Source: an uncultured Bacteroidales bacterium (lineage in GTDB: Bacteria; Bacteroidota; Bacteroidia; Bacteroidales; P3). Taken from it: DNA of 30,118 nucleotides. A model generated the notes under the pieces. That model made no database searches. It was given only the letters and a program-made list of their open reading frames with translations, and was not told where the DNA came from. The DNA lies in contig CALGCG010000100.1 of the NCBI GenBank assembly GCA_937884485.1, forward strand, positions 1 through 30,118. The letters are read 5' to 3'. Shown piece after piece: positions 23,667 to 30,115 of this stretch. How positions within the stretch are numbered: the stretch's first letter is position 1; each line of letters starts with the position of its first letter. A program made the translations under genes and the position numbers.

Positions 23667-23850
23667 CGATGCGAAGATATGAAACCCATCCCGAAAACGG
23701 CCTTGCAACGATGCAAGGCCGTTTTTCGATTCTCGGAACGCCCTTTGCAATGACGCGAGACCATTTTTCGTCTTCGGGCGGCACTTCGTATCAACGCAAA
23801 GCCGATTTCCGAACCCCGGACACGCCTTTGTAATGATGCAGGAAAATACG
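23659..23850 (+). repeat. Degenerate ~41-nt tandem array after the DUF6261 gene
   Basis: Five units start at 23659, 23701, 23741, 23782 and 23825 (42, 40, 41, 43 and 26 nt). Their aligned cores are CTCTGTAACGATGCGAAG, CCTTGCAACGATGCAAGG, CCCTTTGCAATGACGCGAGA, CACTTCGTATCAACGCAAAG and CCTTTGTAATGATGCAGG, followed in most by a T-rich and CGG-containing segment. The core is near-palindromic, and in unit 2 it is perfect. Confidence 0.8.
23694..23726 (+). terminator. Intrinsic terminator after the DUF6261 gene
   Basis: A 14-bp perfect stem (23694-23707 with 23712-23725; core ACGGCCTTGCA / TGCAAGGCCGT), loop ACGA, then a T-run. It is the second unit of the tandem array. Confidence 0.93.
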
Positions 23851-23854
23851 AGTT

Positions 23855-23907
23855 AGGCCCGCATCAGAACGTCGCGGGCCTCGCTCGTGTATGCTATTTG
23901 TTCGCAG
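23855..23907. repeat. Hairpin plus second copy of the 21-nt repeat, at the island's left edge
   Basis: AGGCCCGC (23855-23862) pairs with GCGGGCCT (23874-23881) around an 11-nt loop. Directly after it, 23887-23907 repeats the sequence at 17313-17333 with one mismatch. The sequence becomes clearly AT-rich from 23908 on. Confidence 0.7.
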
Positions 23908-24082
23908 TCATATCTATTATATTGAAAGTAAGGCCTATCTTTTAATAATCATTTGATTTGCACGATTACATAGCACAAAACATAGCCACAATAAAATTCT
24001 CCCATATTGCATAGCTACAATTGTACAAAACCAATGAGGATGCTCATTATCGAGCCTACTCTTTTAATAAATAACTTTGGAA
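23908..24082. other. AT-rich stretch without a recognisable gene
   Basis: No open frame with a start, hairpin terminator or consensus promoter is convincing here. The composition is unlike the flanking GC-rich genes. Together with 24083-24196, which is open as a continuation of the toxin-like frame, it forms the left end of the inserted island. Confidence 0.6.
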
Positions 24083-24196
24083 TTAGCGACAATCACTACA
24101 ATTGTCTTTGAAATACCCAAGACCAAACCTCCATTTACATGGGTGCTTGTAACATTGGGAAAAACTGTGTGAGAAGCAAGAGGCAAAAGATGGTTT

Positions 24197-24730
24197 TCAA
24201 CCAATAGGAACGATATACGAATCTGGATAAACTACGTGGTAATTGTGTATAATTGACTTATCGTATACACATATTTGAATGGCCTTATTTGTGTTAACAA
24301 AAGAATAATCATTGAATGGAATCCGATTATCTCCACCACATCTCTCGGATTCGACGCGCATCATTTTATACGGGAAACGATTATTCTTTCTCATGTGAAA
24401 AAGAACATATTTAGCTTTTATTGTTTTTTGAGGGAATCTCTTTTTGAGGTCTTCCGCATACTTCTCAAAAAATTCACTATGTTCTGGATTGTCGTAAAGG
24501 TCAAAGAAAAAGGCATCCTCGCAAATAACGCTGGCCTCGCATATCATATAGTCTTTCCCCACATACCATGTTTGTCCCCACCAATGAGCGCGTCGAATAC
24601 TTCGATCCCAGAAATAATACCCTTGCCCTAACCAATGTGATTTCTCGCTTTTATAAGCTCCGTTCAGCTCTACCTCGTCAGGGTTACAACGGTCTTCAAG
24701 TGTTTGGTAAACAGGGGTAAGTTTAGCCAT
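24197..24730 (-). CDS. Putative toxin of a TAC module, ADP-ribosyltransferase-like
   Basis: The product has 177 residues and no signal peptide. It opens LTPVYQTLEDRCNP, similar in place to the YHGT-type first strand of ADP-ribosyltransferases. GQGYYFWDRSIRRAHWWG (35-52) has the glycine-x-tyrosine, aromatic and tryptophan spacing of the second NAD-binding motif (GxGxYF...A..WA). AIQICVYDKSII (150-161) looks like a late beta-strand motif common to such toxins. No single catalytic residue can be named with certainty. Its ATG shares one base with the chaperone stop (TAATG). Directly beyond its TGA the frame stays open for 37 more codons, including five cysteines (24083-24196). The assignment as the toxin rests mainly on its SecB-like neighbour and small acidic partner. 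Confidence 0.6.
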   Translation of the reverse strand: MAKLTPVYQTLEDRCNPDEVELNGAYKSEKSHWLGQGYYFWDRSIRRAHWWGQTWYVGKDYMICEASVICEDAFFFDLYDNPEHSEFFEKYAEDLKKRFPQKTIKAKYVLFHMRKNNRFPYKMMRVESERCGGDNRIPFNDYSFVNTNKAIQICVYDKSIIHNYHVVYPDSYIVPIG

Positions 24731-25140
24731 TATTTAACAGTGGTGTGCGAGCGTAATTCTTCTCCAAGACTAGTAAGATTCATCGTCGGTAGAATCATAG
24801 GAGGATAATTAGCTTGAAGAGAAAGATTACTAATGAAAGCACGGACATATGGGAAAAGGATGGCAATACTATTGGAATAAAAAAACGATGGAATTTTCGA
24901 GAACTCCAATTTGTTCTGAAAACTATATCCAGCAACGCAGCACACCTCTATGGATGGATTTTCTGAACCATTAAGACAAACACGAACCATGAAACGGAGT
25001 TCAAAGACATTCTTATCCTTGAGGAATTGGCCTTCGGGAGAGAATTGGAGTTCAATCTCGTTGTTTTTCTCTATCTGGGAGAAATCAATAGTAGCTTTGG
25101 GGAAATGATAGCCATCTAGTTTGAATAATGCGTTTTCCAT
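24730..25140 (-). CDS. SecB-like chaperone of a toxin-antitoxin-chaperone operon
   Basis: The product has 136 residues. The C-terminal half carries the SecB hallmark: SNSIAILFPYVRAFISNLSL (89-108) then PPMILPTMNLTSLG (113-126), equivalent to the YCPxxLFPYAR and FPxLxLxPxNF regions of SecB. The central strands (FELRFMVRVCLNG, SIEVCCVAGYSFQ) match the SecB beta-sheet. Bacteroidetes generally lack a housekeeping SecB. Solitary SecB-like genes next to small toxin and antitoxin genes serve TAC modules, where the chaperone protects an unstable antitoxin that binds it through a C-terminal addiction segment. That role is inferred here. It lies 6 bases after the antitoxin gene and overlaps the toxin start by one base. 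Confidence 0.85.
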   Translation of the reverse strand: MENALFKLDGYHFPKATIDFSQIEKNNEIELQFSPEGQFLKDKNVFELRFMVRVCLNGSENPSIEVCCVAGYSFQNKLEFSKIPSFFYSNSIAILFPYVRAFISNLSLQANYPPMILPTMNLTSLGEELRSHTTVK

Positions 25141-25146
25141 ATTAAA

Positions 25147-25407
25147 TTATGCAGCCAATGAACAATCTTTTTTTGAAGGAGCATATTCTGCTTTATGTGA
25201 TAGAATGTTGTCGAAATTGAAATAATCGAAGACCGGCGCTGTTATATAAATAGCGTTGGACTGATGAATCGTTCGAATAATCTCATCGGCGGTGGGGCCT
25301 TCGTTCATCTCTTCAATGAGAGCGAGCTGCTCATCATACTCTTCTTGGCTCATGTTTTCCAATTGAACGGAAAGTTGGTCGAGCATTTTCTGCAGTTCTT
25401 GTGTCAT
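25147..25407 (-). CDS. Probable antitoxin of the TAC module
   Basis: The product has 86 residues. The first ~40 form an acidic amphipathic helix or coiled coil (LQKMLDQLSVQLENMSQEEY, then DEQLALIEEMNEG). A middle part (PTADEIIRTIHQSNAIYITA) and a hydrophobic/basic tail (FDYFNFDNILSHKAEYAPSK) follow. No helix-turn-helix is apparent. Being first in the operon, small and acidic, and followed by a SecB-like gene, it fits the antitoxin; its aromatic-rich tail is a candidate chaperone-addiction segment. These are inferences from organisation, as I recognise no named antitoxin family. ATG 25407 is preceded by a ~105-nt AT-rich leader with an inverted repeat. Confidence 0.65.
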   Translation of the reverse strand: MTQELQKMLDQLSVQLENMSQEEYDEQLALIEEMNEGPTADEIIRTIHQSNAIYITAPVFDYFNFDNILSHKAEYAPSKKDCSLAA

Positions 25408-25679
25408 TTATTATACTATTTTATAACACCCCAATATCATCATTTTTTACTTAACATTCTCAAAATGTTGATGTAAAGATATCTATATTTTATTTTTTCA
25501 TTTTCTATTACAGATGCAAATATACAAAAAAAAATTGAATTTGTATTTAATAATTAAAAAGTTTAGATACGTCTCTTGCAAATAGGAGAACATATTAACA
25601 CATTGGAAAACGTGTCTTTCCACAATTGAAATGAGCTGACTGCATGTTGTACTGGCGTCACTTGTTCCAACAGTGACAC
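25408..25679. promoter_or_regulatory. TAC operon promoter region and pnp downstream region
   Basis: On the minus strand TATATTTG (complement of 25517-25524) is a perfect -7 box for the antitoxin gene, without a -33 TTTG. The inverted repeat AACATT-CTCAA-AATGTT (25453-25469, extendable by two bases with one mismatch) lies in the leader and may be the autoregulatory operator. A hairpin with stem GTCAC/GTGAC (25657-25677) follows the pnp terminator. No gene is seen in this stretch. Confidence 0.65.
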
Positions 25680-25706
25680 AAAAAGGGCATCCCGCGGGAT
25701 ACCCTT
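25680..25706 (-). terminator. Intrinsic terminator after pnp
   Basis: AAGGGTATCCC and GGGATGCCCTT on the minus strand (25696-25706 and 25683-25693) form an 11-bp stem with one mismatch, then a short T-run (25680-25684 complement). It lies 27 bases after the pnp stop. Confidence 0.85.
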
Positions 25707-25733
25707 GTCTATTGTGTTGGTTTGCACTTCTGA

Positions 25734-28007
25734 TTAGCGACGGCGACCTTCGCCGTTGCCGCTGGAGCGGCGCTCGCCATGGCCACGGTCGCCGCCACGG
25801 CCACCACGGTCGCCGTCCTTGCGGTCGCCACCGCGACCACCTTCGCGGCGCGGGCCACGGTTGGGCTTCTCCTCCACATAGCCTTCGGGCTTGGGCAGGA
25901 GGGCCTTGCGGCTAAGCTTAATCTTGCCGTTCTTCTCGTCGAAGGCGATGACCTTCACCTGGAACTCGTCGCCCACATGGATGACACCTTCGAGCGTCTC
26001 GGGGTGGCCCCACTCGTACTCGCTGATGTGCATCAGGCCTTCCTTGCCGGGCAGGAACTCCATGAAGGCGCCGAACTCGACGATGCTGACGACCTTGGCG
26101 TCGAACACATCGCCCACCTCGGGCACCGTGCAGATGTCCTTGATCCACTTGAGGGCGGCAGCGATGTCGTCCTTGTTCTGCGATGCGACGTCGACGATGC
26201 CGAACTCGCCTTCCTCTTCGATATTGATGATGGTGTTGGTCTCGGCCTGAATCTTCTGGATGACCTCGCCACCCTTGCCGATGACGGCACCGATAAAGTC
26301 CTTCGGGATCTTGATCTGCTCGATGCGGGGCACGAAGTCCTTGTAGTCCTCGCGGGGCTCGGGGATGGTCTCGTGGATTTTGTCGAGGATGTAGAGACGA
26401 CCCTGGCGGGCCTGCTCGAGGGCCTTGGCCAGCACGTCGTAGCTGAGGCCGTCGACCTTGATGTCCATCTGGCAGGCGGTGATACCGTCGCGGGTACCGC
26501 AGACCTTGAAGTCCATGTCGCCGAGGTGGTCCTCGTCGCCGAGAATGTCGCTCAGCACGGCCCATTTGTCACCCTTCGAGATGAGGCCCATGGCGATACC
26601 GGCCACGGGCTTGCGCAGCTTGACACCGGCATCCATCAGCGCCATGCAGCCGGCGCAGACGGTGGCCATGGAGCTGGAACCGTTGGACTCGAGGATGTCG
26701 GAGACCACGCGGATGGTGTAGGGGCAATCCTCCTCGGAGGGCAGAACCTCCTTGAGGGCGCGCCAGGCCAGGTGGCCGTGGCCCACCTCGCGGCGGCTGG
26801 TGCTGCCGGAGCGTTTCACCTCGCCAGTGGCGAAGCCGGGGAAGTTGTAGTGCAGCAGGAAGCGGCGGGTGCCCTCGATGACGGCACCGTCAATCTTCTG
26901 CTCGTCGAGCTTGGTGCCCAGCGTGCAGGTGCTGAGGGACTGCGTCTCGCCGCGGGTGAAGATGGCGCTACCGTGGGCCGAAGGCAGGTAGTCGGTCTCG
27001 CACCAGATGGGACGGATCTCGTCGAGCTGACGTCCGTCAAGACGGGTGCGCTCGTTGAGCACCATGTCGCGCATGGCCTCGCGCTCGGTGTCATGATAGT
27101 AGCGGTCGATCATGAACTTCACCTCGTCGGTGAGGGTCTCTTCGGTATAGTTGGCATCGATGAACTCCTGCTTGATGGCGGCGAAGCCGTCCTCGCGCTG
27201 GTGCTTGTTGGCGACGCCCTGCTTACTGAAGTCGTAGCACTTCTGGTAGACGGCCTGGCGGATGCGCTCGCGCAGCTCCTCGTCGTTCACCTCGTGGCAG
27301 TACTCGCGTTTCTCTTGCTTGCCGGTCTCGATGGTGAGCTCGTTCAGCACGCGGCACTGGATCTTGATGGCTTCGTGGGCGGCCTTGAGGGCGTTGAGCA
27401 TCACGTCCTCGGAAACTTCCTTCATCTCGCCTTCCACCATCATGATGTTGTCCTCGGTGGCGGCCACGATGAGGTCGAGGTCGGCGCGCTCGATGTCCTG
27501 CATGGGGGTGTTGATGACATACTGGCCGTCGAGGTAGCTCACGCGCACCTCGCTGACGGGGGCGTTGAAGGGGATGTCGCTCACGGCGAGGGCCGAAGCA
27601 GCGGCCAGGGCGGCCAGCTGGTCGGGCATGGTGTCTTTATCGCCGCTGATGAGGGTGATGTTCACCTGCACCTCGGCATGGAAGTTGTCGGGGAAAAGGG
27701 GACGTAGGGCGCGGTCCACCAGACGGGCAATGAGAATCTCATGCTCCGAGGGACGGGCCTCGCGCTTGAAGAAACCGCCGGGGAAGCGACCCATGGCGGC
27801 GTATTTTTCCTGGTAGTCAACGGTGAGGGGCATGAAGTCGACGTTCTCGCCCACCTCTTTCTTCGAGCAGACGGTGGCCAGAAGCATCGTGTTGTTCATG
27901 CGGACAACGGCAGCGCCGTCGGCCTGTTTGGCCAGCTTGCCGGTCTCGATTTCGATCATGCGGCCGTCGCCGAGGTCGAAACGTTTAGTGATAATGTGTT
28001 CGTTCAT
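25734..28007 (-). CDS. pnp: Polyribonucleotide nucleotidyltransferase (PNPase)
   Basis: PNPase degrades RNA 3' to 5' by phosphorolysis and can add tails. The 757-residue protein has two RNase PH domains (~10-230 and ~315-545; the second with FTRGETQSLSTCTLG and SSSMATVCAGCMALMDAGV). A KH domain follows (KIPKDFIGAVIGKGGEVIQK, ~550-615), then an S1 domain (GDVFDAKVVSIVEFGAFMEF, later GLMHISEYEW, ~620-695). The C-terminal ~50 residues are an Arg/Gly-rich tail (REGGRGGDRKDGDRGGRGG, ending SSGNGEGRRR), seen in other Bacteroidetes RNA proteins and probably adding RNA contacts. The last 39 coding-end bases recur exactly at 17343-17381. It has its own promoter, a ~120-nt leader with a hairpin, and a terminator. 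Confidence 0.97.
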   Translation of the reverse strand: MNEHIITKRFDLGDGRMIEIETGKLAKQADGAAVVRMNNTMLLATVCSKKEVGENVDFMPLTVDYQEKYAAMGRFPGGFFKREARPSEHEILIARLVDRALRPLFPDNFHAEVQVNITLISGDKDTMPDQLAALAAASALAVSDIPFNAPVSEVRVSYLDGQYVINTPMQDIERADLDLIVAATEDNIMMVEGEMKEVSEDVMLNALKAAHEAIKIQCRVLNELTIETGKQEKREYCHEVNDEELRERIRQAVYQKCYDFSKQGVANKHQREDGFAAIKQEFIDANYTEETLTDEVKFMIDRYYHDTEREAMRDMVLNERTRLDGRQLDEIRPIWCETDYLPSAHGSAIFTRGETQSLSTCTLGTKLDEQKIDGAVIEGTRRFLLHYNFPGFATGEVKRSGSTSRREVGHGHLAWRALKEVLPSEEDCPYTIRVVSDILESNGSSSMATVCAGCMALMDAGVKLRKPVAGIAMGLISKGDKWAVLSDILGDEDHLGDMDFKVCGTRDGITACQMDIKVDGLSYDVLAKALEQARQGRLYILDKIHETIPEPREDYKDFVPRIEQIKIPKDFIGAVIGKGGEVIQKIQAETNTIINIEEEGEFGIVDVASQNKDDIAAALKWIKDICTVPEVGDVFDAKVVSIVEFGAFMEFLPGKEGLMHISEYEWGHPETLEGVIHVGDEFQVKVIAFDEKNGKIKLSRKALLPKPEGYVEEKPNRGPRREGGRGGDRKDGDRGGRGGDRGHGERRSSGNGEGRRR

Positions 28008-28046
28008 CTTGTTTTTTATTGTTTTCTATTACTTTACCGCAGCCTC

Positions 28047-28143
28047 GGGGACCGTCCCCAAGACCCATAAAAGTGTTAATATTCAATCATCTATCTCCTT
28101 CGGCGGGCATCAATAGGACCGGCTAAAAGAAAGTGCAAATATA
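28047..28143 (-). promoter_or_regulatory. pnp promoter and leader hairpin
   Basis: TATATTTG (complement of 28136-28143) is a perfect -7 box with the same flanks as that of the TAC operon. In the ~120-nt leader GGGGAC and GTCCCC (28047-28059) make a very stable stem that extends with a G-U pair on the minus-strand RNA. Confidence 0.75.
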
Positions 28144-28173
28144 CAATAAAATCCTGACATACAGAAAAAAGAT

Positions 28174-28204
28174 TTTGCCGATAGAATAATTCTATGTACT
28201 TTTG
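28174..28204 (+). promoter_or_regulatory. Promoter of the HAD lipoprotein gene
   Basis: TTTG (28174-28177), exactly 19 bases, then TACTTTTG (28197-28204). The leader to ATG 28294 is about 85 bases, with a hairpin GCCGGC-CACCA-GCCGGC (28220-28236) and a 7-codon open frame ATG...TAA (28256-28279). Confidence 0.9.
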
Positions 28205-28293
28205 CAGGTCAAATGGAACGCCGGCCACCAGCCGGCAGACCTAAAAGACAGCAACATGGACAAAGATATCCATCCCTAAAAAACAGATATTTC

Positions 28294-29346
28294 ATGAAAA
28301 AACGCCTATCCCTGCTCTTCGTCTCCCTGGTGCTGCTCCTCGCGGGCTGCAGCAAGGAGGAATTCGCACCCAAGAAAGACTACTTCCCCTCGTGGAACTC
28401 CTGCGCCTCGCTGGCGGCCCTGCAGGAATACGTCGAGGACGTCACCAACCCCGCCTCCGCCAACTACATCCGCCCCGAGGACCGCATAGCCACCTTCGAC
28501 ATGGACGGCACCTTCGTCGGCGAGCTCTATCCCACCTACTTCGAATACAACCTGCTGGAATACCGCGTCCTCGACGACCCCGCCTACAAGGACCTCGCCC
28601 CCGACGACGTGAAGGAGGCCGCCCAGGAAATCCGCGACTTCGTCCGCAACGGTGTCAGCCTGCCCGCCCACTTCGACATGAAGCACGCCCAGGCCGCCGC
28701 CAAAGCCTACGCCGGCATGACCATCGCCCAATTCGACGCCTACGTGAAGGCCTACGCCTCCAACACCGCCAACGGCTTCACCGGCATGACCTACGCCCAG
28801 AGCTTCTACCAGCCCATGCTCGAGGTGTTCGACTACCTGGAGGACCACGGCTTCACCTACTACGTCGTCTCCGGCTCCGACCGCTTCATCTGCCGCGCCC
28901 TGGTCGAGACGCTCGGCATCGAGCCCAACCGCGTCATCGGCATGGACGTGCGCCTGGAGTCCACCAGCCAGGGCACCGAGGCCGGCGTCAACTACACCAT
29001 GGGCCAGGAGGAGGACATCGTCCGCACCGACGAGCTCATCATCAAGAACCTCAAGACCAACAAGGTGCTGCAGATCACCCAGGAAATCGGCAAGGTGCCC
29101 GTGCTCTCCTTCGGCAACAGCAGCGGCGACTGCGCCATGCACAACTACTGCCTGAGCAACCCCAAATATAAATCGGCGGCCTTCATGCTCATTGCCGACG
29201 ACCCGGAGCGCGACCACGCCAACCGCGACAAAGCCCTCGCCCTCGGCGAGCAGTGGCTCCAGGCCGGCTACTACGTCGTCTCCATGCGCGACGACTTCAA
29301 GACCATCTATGGCCCCGGCGTCACCAAAGTGGACTTCACCTTCTAA
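28294..29346 (+). CDS. HAD-superfamily phosphatase, lipoprotein
   Basis: From ATG 28294 the product has 350 residues. The signal peptide MKKRLSLLFVSLVLLLAGC ends in a lipobox with lipidated Cys19, so the protein is membrane-anchored, facing the periplasm or the surface. HAD motifs are TFDMDGTFVGE (67-77; nucleophile Asp69 and acid Asp71), VVSGSD (191-196; motif II Ser193) and SFGNSSGDCAM (272-282; motif III/IV acidic site). A helical cap lies between motifs I and II (~85-175). It resembles phosphoserine-phosphatase-like HAD enzymes that hydrolyse small phosphate esters; the substrate is not known. The in-frame ATG at 28213 is rejected because it would hide the signal peptide. The HD hydrolase gene follows after 10 bases. 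Confidence 0.92.
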   Translation: MKKRLSLLFVSLVLLLAGCSKEEFAPKKDYFPSWNSCASLAALQEYVEDVTNPASANYIRPEDRIATFDMDGTFVGELYPTYFEYNLLEYRVLDDPAYKDLAPDDVKEAAQEIRDFVRNGVSLPAHFDMKHAQAAAKAYAGMTIAQFDAYVKAYASNTANGFTGMTYAQSFYQPMLEVFDYLEDHGFTYYVVSGSDRFICRALVETLGIEPNRVIGMDVRLESTSQGTEAGVNYTMGQEEDIVRTDELIIKNLKTNKVLQITQEIGKVPVLSFGNSSGDCAMHNYCLSNPKYKSAAFMLIADDPERDHANRDKALALGEQWLQAGYYVVSMRDDFKTIYGPGVTKVDFTF

Positions 29347-29356
29347 CCCCCCGCCC

Positions 29357-29914
29357 ATGGACACCACCCTCTTCGACCGCGCCGCCCAATTCGCCATCGA
29401 GGCCCACCGCAGCGCCGAACGCCGCGGCAAAGGATTCCCCTACGTCATCCACCCCATGGAGGCCGCCGCCATCGTGGCCACCGTCACCAACGACCCCGAG
29501 ATGCTCGCCGCCGCCATCCTCCACGACACCGTCGAGGACACCGACGTCACCCTCGAGCAGATTGCGGCGCTCTTCGGCCCCCGCGTGGCACGCCTGGTGG
29601 ACAACGAGACAGGCTCCCTGCCCAAGTCCTTCCCCTGGCGCACACGCCGCGAGAAACAAATCGAAAAACTGCAGCAGGCCGACCGCGACAGCAAGCTTGT
29701 GGCCCTGGGCGACAAGCTCTCCAACCTCCGCGCCATCGCCATCGACTACCGCACCCTCGGCGACAGCCTCTGGAGCCGTTTCAATGCCCCCGGCGGCAAG
29801 AGCGACATCGAATGGTACTACCGCGGCCTGGCCGCCGCCCTCTCCGACCTCGACGGCACAGCCCCCTACGGCGAGTTCCAGCGGCTCATCGCCGAAACCT
29901 TCGGCAAAGACTGA
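29357..29914 (+). CDS. HD-domain hydrolase, RelA/SpoT- and MESH1-like
   Basis: The product has 185 residues consisting of a single HD domain with His32 (VIHPMEAA), His56-Asp57 (AAILHDTVEDTDVTLEQI) and Asp119 (LGDKLSNLRAI), the metal ligands of the Spo/MESH1 type. RelA/SpoT-like surrounding motifs are RKxxG-like GKGFPYVIHP at the start and FGPRVARLVD after the HD. There is no synthetase, TGS or ACT domain, so it is a small stand-alone hydrolase, plausibly acting on (p)ppGpp or another pyrophosphorylated nucleotide; this is inference. It is 10 bases after the HAD gene and probably shares its transcript. ATG 29357 is the first suitable start after that stop. Confidence 0.88.
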   Translation: MDTTLFDRAAQFAIEAHRSAERRGKGFPYVIHPMEAAAIVATVTNDPEMLAAAILHDTVEDTDVTLEQIAALFGPRVARLVDNETGSLPKSFPWRTRREKQIEKLQQADRDSKLVALGDKLSNLRAIAIDYRTLGDSLWSRFNAPGGKSDIEWYYRGLAAALSDLDGTAPYGEFQRLIAETFGKD

Positions 29915-29917
29915 AAC

Positions 29918-29966
29918 AACCGCCCCGTCTCCACCACAACCGCCCCGTCTCCACAACAACCACCCC
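29918..29966 (+). repeat. 20-nt tandem duplication
   Basis: Two 20-nt units (29918-29937 and 29938-29957) differ at one base, both starting AACCGCCCCGTCTCCAC. A third, degenerate unit begins at 29958. It lies directly after the HD hydrolase stop. Confidence 0.8.
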
Positions 29967-30047
29967 ACCCGTGGAAACGCAGCACCCCGCACCTCCATAC
30001 ATCGTGCCTTTTCCGTGCCCAATAGGCCCCTGCTTCGCCCCTTGTCA

Positions 30048-30115
30048 TATAGTTCCTATATCGTTCTCATATAGTTCTTATATAGTTCCTATATACTGTA
30101 TATAAGAACTATATG
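30048..30115. repeat. 11-bp tandem repeats with an inverted copy at the window edge
   Basis: Four 11-bp units follow each other: TATAGTTCCTA (30048), TATCGTTCTCA (30059), TATAGTTCTTA (30070) and TATAGTTCCTA (30081). A 17-nt part (30068-30084) recurs as a perfect inverted copy at 30099-30115. The array may continue beyond the window. Confidence 0.88.

Noticed and set aside
23659..23850. CRISPR array
   Set aside because: Units are contiguous, diverged and lack unique spacers; no cas genes are nearby.
24197..24199. Selenocysteine insertion at the TGA of the toxin-like gene
   Set aside because: No SECIS-like hairpin is evident next to the TGA and no selenoprotein family matches; mutation or a normal stop is simpler.
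25779..27707. A 642-codon open frame antisense to pnp, and similar long antisense frames over gdhA, the OmpA/PD40 gene, the M14 peptidase and purM
   Set aside because: They mirror real genes with clear family motifs and arise from GC-rich codon bias; their sequences are repetitive Val/Ala/Gly/Leu/His-rich.
28213..28293. N-terminal extension of the HAD protein from ATG 28213
   Set aside because: It would bury a textbook lipoprotein signal peptide and is composed of leader hairpin sequence.
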